Shown in pieces: positions 1 to 7,581 of a stretch of DNA of 63,879 nucleotides (positions within the stretch are counted from its first letter, which is position 1; every line of letters starts with the position of its first letter). A program made the position numbers and the translations under genes. Source of the DNA: Oceanobacillus massiliensis str. N'diop (GTDB lineage Bacteria; Bacillota; Bacilli; Bacillales; Amphibacillaceae); the NCBI RefSeq assembly GCF_000285495.1, contig NZ_HE610976.1, positions 229,438 to 293,316 of the forward strand. The letters run 5' to 3'. The notes under the pieces were generated by a model. The model was not told the DNA's origin. It saw only the letters and a list, made by a program, of their open reading frames with translations, and did not search any database.

Positions 1-25
1 TATTTATTTAAATACACACAAAATA

Positions 26-49
26 CCCTGATGCACACAAGCATCAGGG
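26..49 (-). terminator. Terminator after degU
   Basis: Perfect 9-bp stem (CCCTGATGC / GCATCAGGG) with a 6-nt loop, placed 27 nt past the degU stop and followed on the minus strand by a T-rich stretch. Consistent with an intrinsic terminator ending the degS-degU unit. Confidence 0.8.
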
Positions 50-75
50 CATTGGTTTCTTCATATATCCTACAG

Positions 76-768
76 TCAGATTACTTCCACCCAACCTTTG
101 CGGATGGCGGAAACTACTGCCTGTGTGCGATCATTTACATTCATTTTCTGTAAAATATTGCTGACATGGTTTTTAACTGTTTTTTCACTGATATACAATG
201 TTTCTGCAACGGCACGATTGCTTTTGCCGTCTGCAAGAAGCTGAAGCACCTGACATTCCCGTTTCGTCAGCAGATGAAGCGGTTTGCGGTATTCAATCCC
301 TTTATCAGCGATACTCGATGAGTTTTCCTTTGCTAGGCGACGGTATTCCTTCACCAAGTTATGCGTCACCTTTGGATGAAGGTAAGATCCGCCTTCACTG
401 ACCACTTTAATAGCTTCTATCAAGGAATCAGAATCCATTTCTTTCAGCAAATATCCCTGTGCCCCTGTTTTAAGTGCATGTGTCACATAGCTCTCATCAT
501 CATGGATGGAAAGAATGATAACTTTAGAATTTGGAAAATATCTAACTAGATCCGCGGTAGCCTGAACACCATTTATTTCTGGCATGTTGATGTCCATCAA
601 TACCACGTCGGGATTATTCTCTTTGACCAATTTCGAAGCAATCGCACCATCATCGCCCTCAGCAACGACGTTAAATGAAGGTTCGAATTCCAGGATTCGT
701 TTTACACCCTCCCGAAATAATTTATGGTCATCTATTAGAACAATACGAATTTCTTTTTCTCTATTCAT
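76..768 (-). CDS. degU: Response regulator DegU
   Basis: NarL/LuxR-family response regulator of 230 aa, about the usual DegU length. The receiver domain spans residues ~8-125, with the acidic pair DD at 13-14 and the phospho-acceptor Asp59 in [10 protein letters not shown]. The LuxR-type helix-turn-helix lies at ~165-228 ([27 protein letters not shown]). It is expected to control exoenzymes, motility and biofilm genes after phosphorylation by DegS. It lies 132 nt downstream of degS on the same strand, with a GGGAGG ribosome site. The pairing with DegS and the sequence leave little doubt. Confidence 0.96.
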   Translation of the reverse strand: MNREKEIRIVLIDDHKLFREGVKRILEFEPSFNVVAEGDDGAIASKLVKENNPDVVLMDINMPEINGVQATADLVRYFPNSKVIILSIHDDESYVTHALKTGAQGYLLKEMDSDSLIEAIKVVSEGGSYLHPKVTHNLVKEYRRLAKENSSSIADKGIEYRKPLHLLTKRECQVLQLLADGKSNRAVAETLYISEKTVKNHVSNILQKMNVNDRTQAVVSAIRKGWVEVI

Positions 769-900
769 TTGATATTTTTCCTCCCGTATTCTTATTAGAA
801 ATTTTCCTATTACATGTATATGATAGATTCTTTTTTCTCTATAGTTTTCTCTATGTTTTTTTATCTATGATTTTTGTTTTTCTTATAGACTATTATATAC

Positions 901-2040
901 TTATGACGCTGAATAGGGAACTTTTATTATAATTGATGTTCCCTTACCGACGCCAGACTGGATGATAAGCTGACCCTCCAGCATTTCGACTCTCTCCCTC
1001 ATACCAATCAGTCCAAAGGATTTATCCTTTTTGACACTCTGATCGAATCCTTTACCATTATCTTTGATTAGCATGGTGAGACTATCTCTTCGAATTTCCA
1101 GTTTCACTTGGATGAGGTTGGCGCCGCTATGTTTGATGGCATTTTGAATAGATTCCTGCATCAGCCGGAAGAAAGCAATCTCATACTTTTGATTGAAACG
1201 CTTTTCTTCTCCAATAACAGTAAAGTCGACTGTTAAGTGATTATAATCCGAAATGTTTGCAACGTATTTTTTTATAGTAGGGACTAGTCCAAGGTCATCC
1301 AAAGCCATCGGCCGGAGGTCATAGATTATTCTTCTGACCTCATATAAAGAAGACCGAACCATTTCTCTGACACTTCTTATTTCGGCTATTGCCTGTTCTG
1401 CTGTCCCGTCCCGTACCGTGCGTTCCATCAGTTCGGATCGAAGCAGGATATTAGCAAGCATTTGTGCAGGTCCATCGTGAATTTCTCTCGATATCTTTCT
1501 GCGCTCATCCTCCTGTGCTTCGATTATTTTAAGGCCAAACTCCTGTTTTTCCTTTGCGTTTTCTATCATTTCGTTAACTTGCCTGAAATCATCTTGTAAG
1601 TAGGTAAGAATTACGGAAATTTTGCCGGCCAATCCTTCAGCCCGATCGATTGTATGTGATAAGGTCATTAGTCTTCTTTCCAATTCATCCCGCTTATTGC
1701 GCAATACTCTTTCTTCCTGACGAAGCATGGCAAGATTTGTCTGCATTAGATGGGTATTCTCATATACCTCTCGTATCTCTGCCTCTGTGTATCGCTCAAA
1801 GTATTTGCTCACTTCTGCCAATCGCTGCCGTGAAAATCGGACCCTTTCTTCAAGCTGATCCCCATTCTCAATATGCCGAAGCACCTTTTCTTTGGTTATT
1901 TTCAGCTCTTTAACAAGGTGTTCATGTTCCTTGCGTGCTTCTTCGCTGATATTGAAAATTTCGTCCTTGCTATTTTCAACGACGTCGATCATTTCATCAA
2001 TGACATGGTCCAAAGCCTTTTCACTTATTTTAACCGCCAT
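901..2040 (-). CDS. degS: Sensor histidine kinase DegS
   Basis: Cytoplasmic HisKA_3-type kinase, 379 aa from the chosen start. The N-terminal ~180 residues form the DegS sensor coiled coil. The phospho-acceptor is His188 in ISREIHDGPAQ. The HATPase domain follows, with the N-box region near residue 290 and a DNGKGF G-box. The reading frame is open 37 codons further upstream, but the ATG at 2040 is preferred: it gives MAVKISEKAL, matches known DegS N-termini, and has a GGTGG ribosome site just upstream. No membrane segment is present, as in B. subtilis DegS. It is the partner of DegU, encoded next door. Confidence 0.94.
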   Translation of the reverse strand: MAVKISEKALDHVIDEMIDVVENSKDEIFNISEEARKEHEHLVKELKITKEKVLRHIENGDQLEERVRFSRQRLAEVSKYFERYTEAEIREVYENTHLMQTNLAMLRQEERVLRNKRDELERRLMTLSHTIDRAEGLAGKISVILTYLQDDFRQVNEMIENAKEKQEFGLKIIEAQEDERRKISREIHDGPAQMLANILLRSELMERTVRDGTAEQAIAEIRSVREMVRSSLYEVRRIIYDLRPMALDDLGLVPTIKKYVANISDYNHLTVDFTVIGEEKRFNQKYEIAFFRLMQESIQNAIKHSGANLIQVKLEIRRDSLTMLIKDNGKGFDQSVKKDKSFGLIGMRERVEMLEGQLIIQSGVGKGTSIIIKVPYSAS

Positions 2041-2209
2041 AGTTATCCACCAATCTATGATATAATTATTCGTATATCTTAACTTTTTTTGTAGGGTCTT
2101 TTCCCTATATTCAGGAAATATTATCCTTAAATGGTTATTTATTGCCTTCAAATAATTTATTTAACTATTTCTACCTTCTATAATGTGCGTTTAAGGAGAG
2201 AAAATCAAG

Positions 2210-2860
2210 ATGCTGAAAAACTATTATACTGTAAAACGTGAAGGAAATGGTCAGCAAATCATACAAAAATCCCGATTCATCGGATATGTACGGCGTGTGG
2301 AGAGTGAAGAAGCTGCCCATGACTTTATTCAAGAGATAAAGAAAAAACACCATGATGCAACACATAACTGTTCAGCATATATTATCGGTGAGCATGACCA
2401 GATCCAAAAAGCCAATGATGATGGAGAGCCTAGCGGTACTGCAGGCGTACCGATTCTCGAAGTTCTGAAAAAGCAGCACTTAAAGGACACGGCCGTAGTG
2501 GTAACCAGATATTTTGGAGGCATTAAGCTTGGTGCCGGAGGGCTTATTCGTGCTTATGGCAGCACCACGTCTCATGCTATAAATGAAACTGGTGTTGTCG
2601 AAAGACAATTGATGCAAGGTTTCTCAATAAAGGTTGATTATGGGCTATTAGGAAAGCTGGAAAATGTGCTGCGAAATTCAGATCATATACTGGAAACGAT
2701 TCATTATCTCGAAAAAGTGGAGTTTATCGTTTACGTTAAAGATCAAGAACAAGATGCGTTCAAAGATTGGCTCATTGACCTGACGAATGACCAAGCACAG
2801 ATTAAAGCCACCGGAAATAAATATGTGGAAATCGATATCACGGCTACAGATATGAACTGA
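2210..2860 (+). CDS. yvyE: YvyE, IMPACT/YigZ family protein
   Basis: Protein of 216 aa with the IMPACT (UPF0029) N-terminal domain. It shows NDDGEPSGTAGVPILE and TRYFGGIKLGAGGL, followed by a C-terminal ferredoxin-like DUF1949 region. The family is linked to translation regulation and ribosome association, but its bacterial biochemistry is poorly defined. It is transcribed divergently from degS across a 169-nt gap, as in Bacillus where yvyE neighbours degSU. The AAGGAG ribosome site precedes the ATG at 2210. It ends at a strong bidirectional hairpin. Confidence 0.9.
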   Translation: MLKNYYTVKREGNGQQIIQKSRFIGYVRRVESEEAAHDFIQEIKKKHHDATHNCSAYIIGEHDQIQKANDDGEPSGTAGVPILEVLKKQHLKDTAVVVTRYFGGIKLGAGGLIRAYGSTTSHAINETGVVERQLMQGFSIKVDYGLLGKLENVLRNSDHILETIHYLEKVEFIVYVKDQEQDAFKDWLIDLTNDQAQIKATGNKYVEIDITATDMN

Positions 2861-2868
2861 ACAAAAAA

Positions 2869-2897
2869 AACTGCATTCTCACGGAGAGGATGCAGTT
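2869..2897. terminator. Bidirectional terminator
   Basis: Stem AACTGCAT / ATGCAGTT around a 13-nt loop. It has an A8 run on the left and T-rich sequence on the right, so it can end both yvyE (+) and the small minus-strand gene that stops at 2899. Confidence 0.8.
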
Positions 2898-2898
2898 T

Positions 2899-3057
2899 CT
2901 ATTTTACAAGCGATTGTGTATATTTTTCAAGATTCTTATTTCTTGCCAGTTCATTGACCAGCATTCTGATCATTTCTTCAGAGCTACGGATTTTACAATC
3001 TTCCGTTTCGCTGATCATACGTTTCAGCATATTTTTATACTGTTCTTGCTCAACCAT
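2899..3057 (-). CDS. Small charged helical protein
   Basis: Predicted 52-aa protein, beginning MVEQEQYKNML. The frame is open 11 codons further upstream, but only the ATG at 3057 has a good ribosome site (AAAGGCGGG). It is rich in Glu, Lys, Met and Arg and probably mostly helical, with no signal peptide or membrane segment. I do not recognise a family. A resemblance to small Spo0E-type phosphatases was considered, but the SQELD signature is absent. It shares the terminator with convergent yvyE and stands alone otherwise. Confidence 0.55.
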   Translation of the reverse strand: MVEQEQYKNMLKRMISETEDCKIRSSEEMIRMLVNELARNKNLEKYTQSLVK

Positions 3058-3208
3058 TTCTTTTCCCGCCTTTTTACGAGTTTTCCACAAAACTATCTCT
3101 GCTAGTTTACTAGCTATCAGAACTATATCATATTCCTAGACAGGTTTGTGTCTTTTTTTGTCAATAAAAATAAAATTATCTCTAAATTCACAAAAACATT
3201 CGACACAT

Positions 3209-3706
3209 TCAAACGTTTTTCTGTCCGTCTCGAAATTTATTCCAAAAAAAGATGAGAATCATAGCAAGTGCAGCACCCAAACTATCCAGCAATACATCTC
3301 CAGCATATGGGGTCCTATTAGGAGTCATACCCTGATGCCATTCATCTGAAACAGCAAAAAGTACAGTAAGCAGAAATGACCAAGCGAGTATTCGTGACAA
3401 ATCCAGCTTTGTAGTCTTCTTTAAGGCGATGCAGAAAAAGCAGGCAAGCAGGAAAAACACTGTCACATGAGCGCCTTTTCTAATAAAGAATTCGATAAAA
3501 CCATTAACACCGAGCTCGTCCACACTGATAATAGAATGATGATATGTAAATGAGATCCATTCCAGCACAGGCTCCATAAAATCCAGCTGAATAGAGCCAA
3601 GAAACGGTTTGATATCCTGTTTTTCATATGGCGTCGCAGAGGAATAGAAGATGACTCCCATCCAGCCGATCGGCAATAACCAATACAGAAGCTTTTTCAC
3701 ACTCAT
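3209..3706 (-). CDS. VanZ-like membrane protein
   Basis: 165-aa protein with four hydrophobic segments (residues ~7-22, ~80-98, ~103-122, ~140-157). It has VanZ-type signatures: an N-terminal FYSSATPYEKQ loop, an acidic/histidine region RKGAHVTVFF, and SDEWHQGMTPNRTPYAGDVLLDS near the C-terminus. VanZ-like proteins are linked to teicoplanin resistance and envelope phenotypes in other Firmicutes; the biochemical role here is unknown. The ribosome site AAAGGAAAG precedes the ATG. It appears to be a single-gene unit. Confidence 0.85.
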   Translation of the reverse strand: MSVKKLLYWLLPIGWMGVIFYSSATPYEKQDIKPFLGSIQLDFMEPVLEWISFTYHHSIISVDELGVNGFIEFFIRKGAHVTVFFLLACFFCIALKKTTKLDLSRILAWSFLLTVLFAVSDEWHQGMTPNRTPYAGDVLLDSLGAALAMILIFFWNKFRDGQKNV

Positions 3707-3829
3707 TTTCGATGCTTTCCTTTCTATGCTCCAAAAGAAACGTTACTATTGGAGCCTGAACCGCCCCGCTTTCGGAATTTTATTTCTTTTACCAGTATAG
3801 CTTTTTTTAAATATTTTTCCACCACCTAA

Positions 3830-4876
3830 CTATTGCACACTATGCCAATTCCAGACTTCTATCCCGCCAAGGTAAAATTGGTGAAACGAATCCTCCTCGA
3901 TTAGCTTTTCGACCTCCCGTACCGGCCCTGTAACCGTTGCTCCAAACACTTTCACACCATTTTCTTTCATATATTCGAGACGTTGTTTATCAAGGTCCCT
4001 ATCCCGATAATTCCCGGTCTCGATCAGCCAATCCATATTTTCAATAAACTGATCTATTGCGTCATCCAGACTGTCACCTGTGGATAAGGAACCATCAGAT
4101 GAAAAGGATCTGCTGTTCTCTCCAAATCTCAAAGCAGGAGTGAGCATGAGTGATGGTACAAATGTGAACTGGCCAGCTTTTCCGGATGGCGACTCCACTT
4201 CTGTTAACTCTCCGCCATAGACGGGCATTTGCTGGATATTCACATCGTAGTCTTCCAAAACTTCACGCATTCCTTCTGGTGACATGCTTTCCTTTGTGGA
4301 AAATTGAATCTGTGCAACGAAACCGTCTTCCACCATATTAAGCTGCTCCCGGATCTGATTTTTTGTTGTATCTCCTTGACTATCTACCAGCTTTTCCCCG
4401 AGCAAATCTGGAGAAACTGCGAAGGAATTGCCATTATCCAAGTTCAAATACTTCTGATTAAAATCGATTGTATATGACACTTTCCCAAACAGCATTTTCC
4501 TTGCTGTTACTTCACCGACGATCACTTCCCAATCACCAATCTTTTTGTAAATTGCAAGTGTTGTATGCTGGGTTAGCAAGGGATTAATCTCCGTATTGCC
4601 TACAGAAGATTTATCTACAGAAATGGCAGGGTGCCTCGTCTCCACCAAAGTTGTTACGAGCCGGTCAAATTCCGCCTCTTTTCCGGAAGCATGATAATAG
4701 ATCGACACTGGTATGATATATAGAATATACAAGAACAAAATCACAAATAATGTCCTAAGCACCGTCAAACCTAGCGATAATCTGGTTCGCCATACGATAC
4801 GGCGCGCAAATTTTTTATCCATTCCAGTTTCGTCATTCTTCCAGTCTTTCAGCACCTTATCTTCTTTCATCTTCAT
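3830..4876 (-). CDS. Membrane anti-sigma factor, Sigma_reg N/C type
   Basis: 348-aa protein: a cytoplasmic N-terminus of ~30 residues (FARRIVWRTR), one membrane helix at ~35-58, then a large extracytoplasmic domain. The layout matches sigma-factor-regulator proteins of the YhdL class, which hold an ECF sigma at the membrane. The start is placed at the ATG at 4876, which has a good AAGGAG site, rather than the ATG six codons upstream. It overlaps the end of the sigma gene by 20 nt, which implies translational coupling. The family assignment is by architecture and neighbour, so somewhat tentative. Confidence 0.75.
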   Translation of the reverse strand: MKMKEDKVLKDWKNDETGMDKKFARRIVWRTRLSLGLTVLRTLFVILFLYILYIIPVSIYYHASGKEAEFDRLVTTLVETRHPAISVDKSSVGNTEINPLLTQHTTLAIYKKIGDWEVIVGEVTARKMLFGKVSYTIDFNQKYLNLDNGNSFAVSPDLLGEKLVDSQGDTTKNQIREQLNMVEDGFVAQIQFSTKESMSPEGMREVLEDYDVNIQQMPVYGGELTEVESPSGKAGQFTFVPSLMLTPALRFGENSRSFSSDGSLSTGDSLDDAIDQFIENMDWLIETGNYRDRDLDKQRLEYMKENGVKVFGATVTGPVREVEKLIEEDSFHQFYLGGIEVWNWHSVQ

Positions 4877-5393
4877 GTCCCAGTCTCCTTCCACTAAGCT
4901 TTAAGTCATATTGCCGGAACGTCTCTCTTGCTCTATGTAATATGATTTTGACCTGACCTTCCGAGAGATTCATGGCGGTCTGAAGCTCTTTGTATGTAAA
5001 ACCTTGGATTTCCCTCAAGTAGAGGATTGTTCTCATTCGTTCGGGAAGCAATGCCATCACTTCCTCCAGTTCCTCCTGCCGTGTTTTTCTCTCCAGTTGT
5101 TCTTCCGGATTTCCAATATCACTGACGGGAATATGCCCCCGCTTCACTTCTTCCACCATACGCCGCTCTGACTTGGCTTTTCTCAGAGAATCGATATAAA
5201 GATTCCGCGCCACTTTGAACAGCCATGCCTTTGCCTGATACATATTTTTCACTTTCAACGATACCATTGCCCGGTAAAAAGTCTCCTGCAATAGTTCTTC
5301 GGCTGTTTCCCGATTCCTGCTCATTTGCATTAGATATCTATACAGCGGGAGCTGATACTGCTCAAACAATTCTTCAAATATGTATTTTTTCAA
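4857..5393 (-). CDS. ECF RNA polymerase sigma factor
   Basis: 178-aa sigma-70 protein of the ECF type with only regions 2 and 4. Region 2 contains ETAEELLQETFYRA and AWLFKVARNLYIDSLRK. Region 4 contains MRTILYLREIQGFTYKEL and MNLSEGQVKIILHRARE. It begins with TTG at 5393 behind a purine-rich GGGGGCGG site. It resembles Bacillus SigM-type factors in length and partner type, but the exact orthology cannot be fixed by eye. It is co-transcribed with the overlapping anti-sigma gene and preceded by an ECF-like promoter, implying positive autoregulation during envelope stress. Confidence 0.88.
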   Translation of the reverse strand: MKKYIFEELFEQYQLPLYRYLMQMSRNRETAEELLQETFYRAMVSLKVKNMYQAKAWLFKVARNLYIDSLRKAKSERRMVEEVKRGHIPVSDIGNPEEQLERKTRQEELEEVMALLPERMRTILYLREIQGFTYKELQTAMNLSEGQVKIILHRARETFRQYDLKLSGRRLGHEDERR

Positions 5394-5418
5394 TCAGCAC
5401 CGCCCCCTTCAGTATGTT

Positions 5419-5446
5419 ATAACGCAGCTGGAGCTAAAATGTTACA
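5419..5446 (-). promoter_or_regulatory. ECF-type autoregulatory promoter
   Basis: Minus-strand TGTAAC (-35), 16 nt, then CGTTAT (-10), 26 nt upstream of the sigma gene. The Bacillus ECF consensus is TGAAAC-N16-CGTC, so the -35 has one mismatch and the -10 core is CGT. Confidence 0.6.
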
Positions 5447-5510
5447 TCTTTTCTTTCGTTTTTTTTCCACAACAAAAAACCGTTAAGCGGTCAGCTCGAC
5501 GGTTTGAGGG

Positions 5511-5840
5511 CTAATTATCCTGATTCTGTCGCCATTTATTAAATTCCAGATATTCCTTGAACTGTTCTTTGGAAACTCCTGATTTCATTGCTTCCTGCAC
5601 GATCTGCATCCACTCACTGTCAAGTTCAGCAATATCTTCAGAATTATAATCATTGATGATTTCATTTACCGAGACACCAAGTACACTACTGATTTTCTCA
5701 ATAAACTGGATCGATGGATTGGATTGAAGATTTCTTTCGATTGAACTTAAGTATGATTTGGCCACTCCAGCTTTTTCAGCAAGCTCGGAAATGGACATTC
5801 GCTTTTCTTGCCGCAGTCTTTTTATTTTTTCACCGATCAA
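5511..5840 (-). CDS. sinR: Biofilm master repressor SinR
   Basis: 109-aa XRE-family DNA-binding protein, very close to B. subtilis SinR. The helix-turn-helix is at residues ~5-60 (ISELAEKAGVAKSYLSSIER, NPSIQFIEKI). The C-terminal multimerisation/SinI-binding helix hairpin contains LDSEWMQIV and GVSKEQFKEYLEF. The frame continues to a GTG at 5858, but TTG at 5840 is chosen: it has a GGTGAG site, matches the known SinR N-terminus, and lies 17 nt after the likely start of an internal promoter. It should repress the adjacent matrix genes. Confidence 0.95.
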   Translation of the reverse strand: MIGEKIKRLRQEKRMSISELAEKAGVAKSYLSSIERNLQSNPSIQFIEKISSVLGVSVNEIINDYNSEDIAELDSEWMQIVQEAMKSGVSKEQFKEYLEFNKWRQNQDN

Positions 5841-5863
5841 GCTCTCACCCACTTTCACTGCAG

Positions 5864-5872
5864 ATTATATCA
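5864..5872 (-). promoter_or_regulatory. Extended -10 promoter for sinR
   Basis: Minus-strand TGATATAAT, an extended -10 element between sinI and sinR. Transcription would begin near 5857, just before the TTG start. It would give sinR an expression route independent of sinI, as known for B. subtilis sinR. Confidence 0.6.
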
Positions 5873-5918
5873 TAATTACAGTGAATAGTTCTATATAAAG
5901 TACGGTATTTCTTGAAAA

Positions 5919-6047
5919 TTATGCCTTTTGCCCTGCACCGAGCAGAAATTGTCGTATCTCCTCCATAGTCAAACCTAATCTCTTTGCATTCTTAATTAGC
6001 AATACCCACTCTTGATCAACTGCTACATTATCAATTGTTTTTTCCAA
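5919..6047 (-). CDS. sinI: SinR antagonist SinI
   Basis: 42-aa protein of the SinI family. The diagnostic stretch DQEWVLLIKNAK followed by LTMEEIRQFLLG matches the SinI helix hairpin that heterodimerises with SinR. Translation starts at TTG 6047 behind a GGGGGA ribosome site. It lies 78 nt upstream of sinR on the same strand, forming the classic sinI-sinR pair. The first codons are shorter than in B. subtilis SinI (57 aa) and the C-terminal tail is truncated, but the interaction core is complete. It follows a c-di-GMP riboswitch. Confidence 0.92.
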   Translation of the reverse strand: MEKTIDNVAVDQEWVLLIKNAKRLGLTMEEIRQFLLGAGQKA

Positions 6048-6067
6048 AATTAGTCCCCCATTTTTTT

Positions 6068-6156
6068 ATCCAGACAATCCAGCCGTCATAGTTTAATACT
6101 TTAGACCCGTGACTTTGCGTCCCTATTTTTCAATAGGTTTGCCCTTTACTGAGGAT
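6068..6156 (-). ncRNA. Cyclic-di-GMP class I (GEMM-I) riboswitch
   Basis: On the minus strand the GEMM-I core is read in order: P1 strand ATCCTCAG (6156-6149), GGGCAAACC (6144-6136), a stem capped by a GAAA tetraloop (loop at 6131-6128), GGGACGCAAAG (6123-6113), the tetraloop-receptor side CTAAAG (6104-6099), CTATGACGGCTGG, and closing P1 strand CTGGAT (6073-6068). Spacing and conserved blocks follow the Vibrio Vc2 aptamer. The GGGCAAACC block is the c-di-GMP form rather than the cGAMP variant. It lies in the leader of sinI, and the ribosome site begins only 8 nt after P1, so control is probably translational. A helix between ATTGTC in the aptamer 3' part and GACTAAT around the ribosome site is one possible expression platform. 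Confidence 0.87.
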
Positions 6157-6180
6157 TTCGATTATTTATATGACTATGAT

Positions 6181-6221
6181 ACTATAAATATGGCAATGTT
6201 TGTGTGACTTGTTTTGTCGTA
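6181..6221 (-). promoter_or_regulatory. sinI promoter with Spo0A-box-like site
   Basis: Minus-strand TATAGT at 6186-6181 could be the -10, placing the start about 18 nt before the riboswitch. No good -35 is seen. TTTTGTCGTA at 6212-6221 (plus strand) differs at one position from the Spo0A box TTTTGTCRAA and sits just upstream of where the -35 should be. Spo0A~P activates sinI in B. subtilis, so the arrangement is reasonable but unproven. Confidence 0.45.
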
Positions 6222-6271
6222 TACAGACTAGTTTTGTAAGGTCTAAGGGGCCAATTTAGTCGATTGGCAGA

Positions 6272-6949
6272 TTAGGAACGATCCGTTACTCTTCTACGGT
6301 TTAATAATAAGATAAGAAATCCTATTACCAGGAAGATGCCTCCTAAAATAAGCACATTGAAAATGTTCGTTGCCGTTTCCGGTAATGATAATCCACCCGA
6401 AGAACCATCTCCACCGCTTACCGCACCTTCAACAATTTGTTCATCTTTGTCTGATGAATCCGCTTGTTCGGCACCTTCTGCCGTGAAAAGGAAAGCAAAT
6501 GCCGAATTTGTTCCCTGAAATTCATTACCGAGATGTTCCGGAAATCGGATAGTTATCGTTAATTCTTCTTCTTTTCCAGCTTCAATATCCCTTATAGGCA
6601 ATACATCAAATTCAGCCAGCTTACCATTATAAAGTTCTCCCTCCACATCTGTTATTTCCATCATCAGTTCATTGAACAACTTTTGGCTGCCATCATTGCG
6701 CAGTTCCATTTGGTATGAAAAGTCAAGGATTCCTGAATTTTGAACGATGATTGTCCGTGGCGCCCAGTCACCTGGCTTCATGTTGGTAATATCAAACAGC
6801 ACATCACTTGGTGACAGGCTAATATCTATTTCAGAAGTTCTTGGTTGTTCTTCATTATCCTCGCCACCTTCATCAGCTAGAGAATGAATCGGTATAACAA
6901 TGATTAGCAATAAGACTGCTGACATTATGATCGACATCCACTTATGCAA
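6272..6949 (-). CDS. TasA-like surface protein with LPETA sorting signal
   Basis: 225-aa secreted protein. A signal peptide spans residues 1-~25 (cleavage near SLA-DEG). The domain at ~38-155 has the TasA/camelysin-type pattern (ITNMKPGDWAPR, NSGILDFSY, IRFPEHLGNEFQG). A Ser/Gly-rich linker is followed by LPETA at 189-193, a membrane helix, and an RRR tail. This is a complete cell-wall sorting signal of the LPxTA kind recognised by class D sortases, and a class D sortase gene lies at 10360. It starts with TTG (AAAGGGGG site) 35 nt after sipW, at the end of the matrix operon. It could anchor TasA-type fibres to peptidoglycan; that role is inferred. Confidence 0.8.
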   Translation of the reverse strand: MHKWMSIIMSAVLLLIIVIPIHSLADEGGEDNEEQPRTSEIDISLSPSDVLFDITNMKPGDWAPRTIIVQNSGILDFSYQMELRNDGSQKLFNELMMEITDVEGELYNGKLAEFDVLPIRDIEAGKEEELTITIRFPEHLGNEFQGTNSAFAFLFTAEGAEQADSSDKDEQIVEGAVSGGDGSSGGLSLPETATNIFNVLILGGIFLVIGFLILLLNRRRVTDRS

Positions 6950-6984
6950 ATAATCGCCCCCTTTAATGCAGAAAAACCAGATTT

Positions 6985-7581
6985 TTACTGCGCTGCACTC
7001 TTTTCTTTCCCATCATGTTCACTATTCTTGTTTGTCAATTCAATTTGCCGGATGGCCTGCCAGATTGTAAAGCCTGCATAGGCTATTAGTAGAATCCCAG
7101 GAATCAGGAGCATAAATGCCCCATTCTGAGTCTGTGCGAAATTAACAAGATAGCCGATATATGGTATGGTAAACCCGGTATACACTGCCACTACATTTTC
7201 CGAAAGCACTGGATCCATGTCCTCTGCATTGTTATTGTCACCTTTTGTACGGTACATCACATTTTCACCGCTTTGGACTACTTCTGTAACCCGGTGTGTG
7301 ATCAGCTTATTGTCCTCTTCCATGAATGTGATGACATCATTCTCTTTGAATCTGCTCATGTCGCCACCCGGTTTGACTGCTATGATGGAACCGGTTTTAA
7401 TGCCTGGCTCCATCGAACCGGAAAGGACCGTTTTCAATTGATAGCCGAATGCTTGCGGTTCCCCGCCAGAAACCTTAGATGACACGACCAGAAATAGCAT
7501 GCCGATCATCAGGATAAATAGAATGGTTGTTGTTATGTTATTGAGCCACCTCAATACGATTCTTTTATTTAGTTTCTTCAT
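6985..7581 (-). CDS. sipW: ER-type signal peptidase SipW
   Basis: 198-aa type I signal peptidase of the archaeal/ER class. Membrane helices lie at ~15-35 and near the C-terminus (~155-178). Ser56 in SGSMEPG and His96 in ITHRVTEV serve as catalytic residues, with His replacing the usual Lys, and KGDNN supplies the acidic residue near 115. SipW processes TasA and TapA precursors in B. subtilis. Its ATG lies inside the end of tapA (17-nt overlap) with a GGGGAGG site, so the two are coupled. The neighbouring genes are its expected substrates. Confidence 0.93.
   Translation of the reverse strand: MKKLNKRIVLRWLNNITTTILFILMIGMLFLVVSSKVSGGEPQAFGYQLKTVLSGSMEPGIKTGSIIAVKPGGDMSRFKENDVITFMEEDNKLITHRVTEVVQSGENVMYRTKGDNNNAEDMDPVLSENVVAVYTGFTIPYIGYLVNFAQTQNGAFMLLIPGILLIAYAGFTIWQAIRQIELTNKNSEHDGKEKSAAQ

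Noticed and set aside
2899-3057. Spo0E-type phosphatase identity for the 52-aa protein
   Set aside because: Size is right but the SQELD-like signature is missing.
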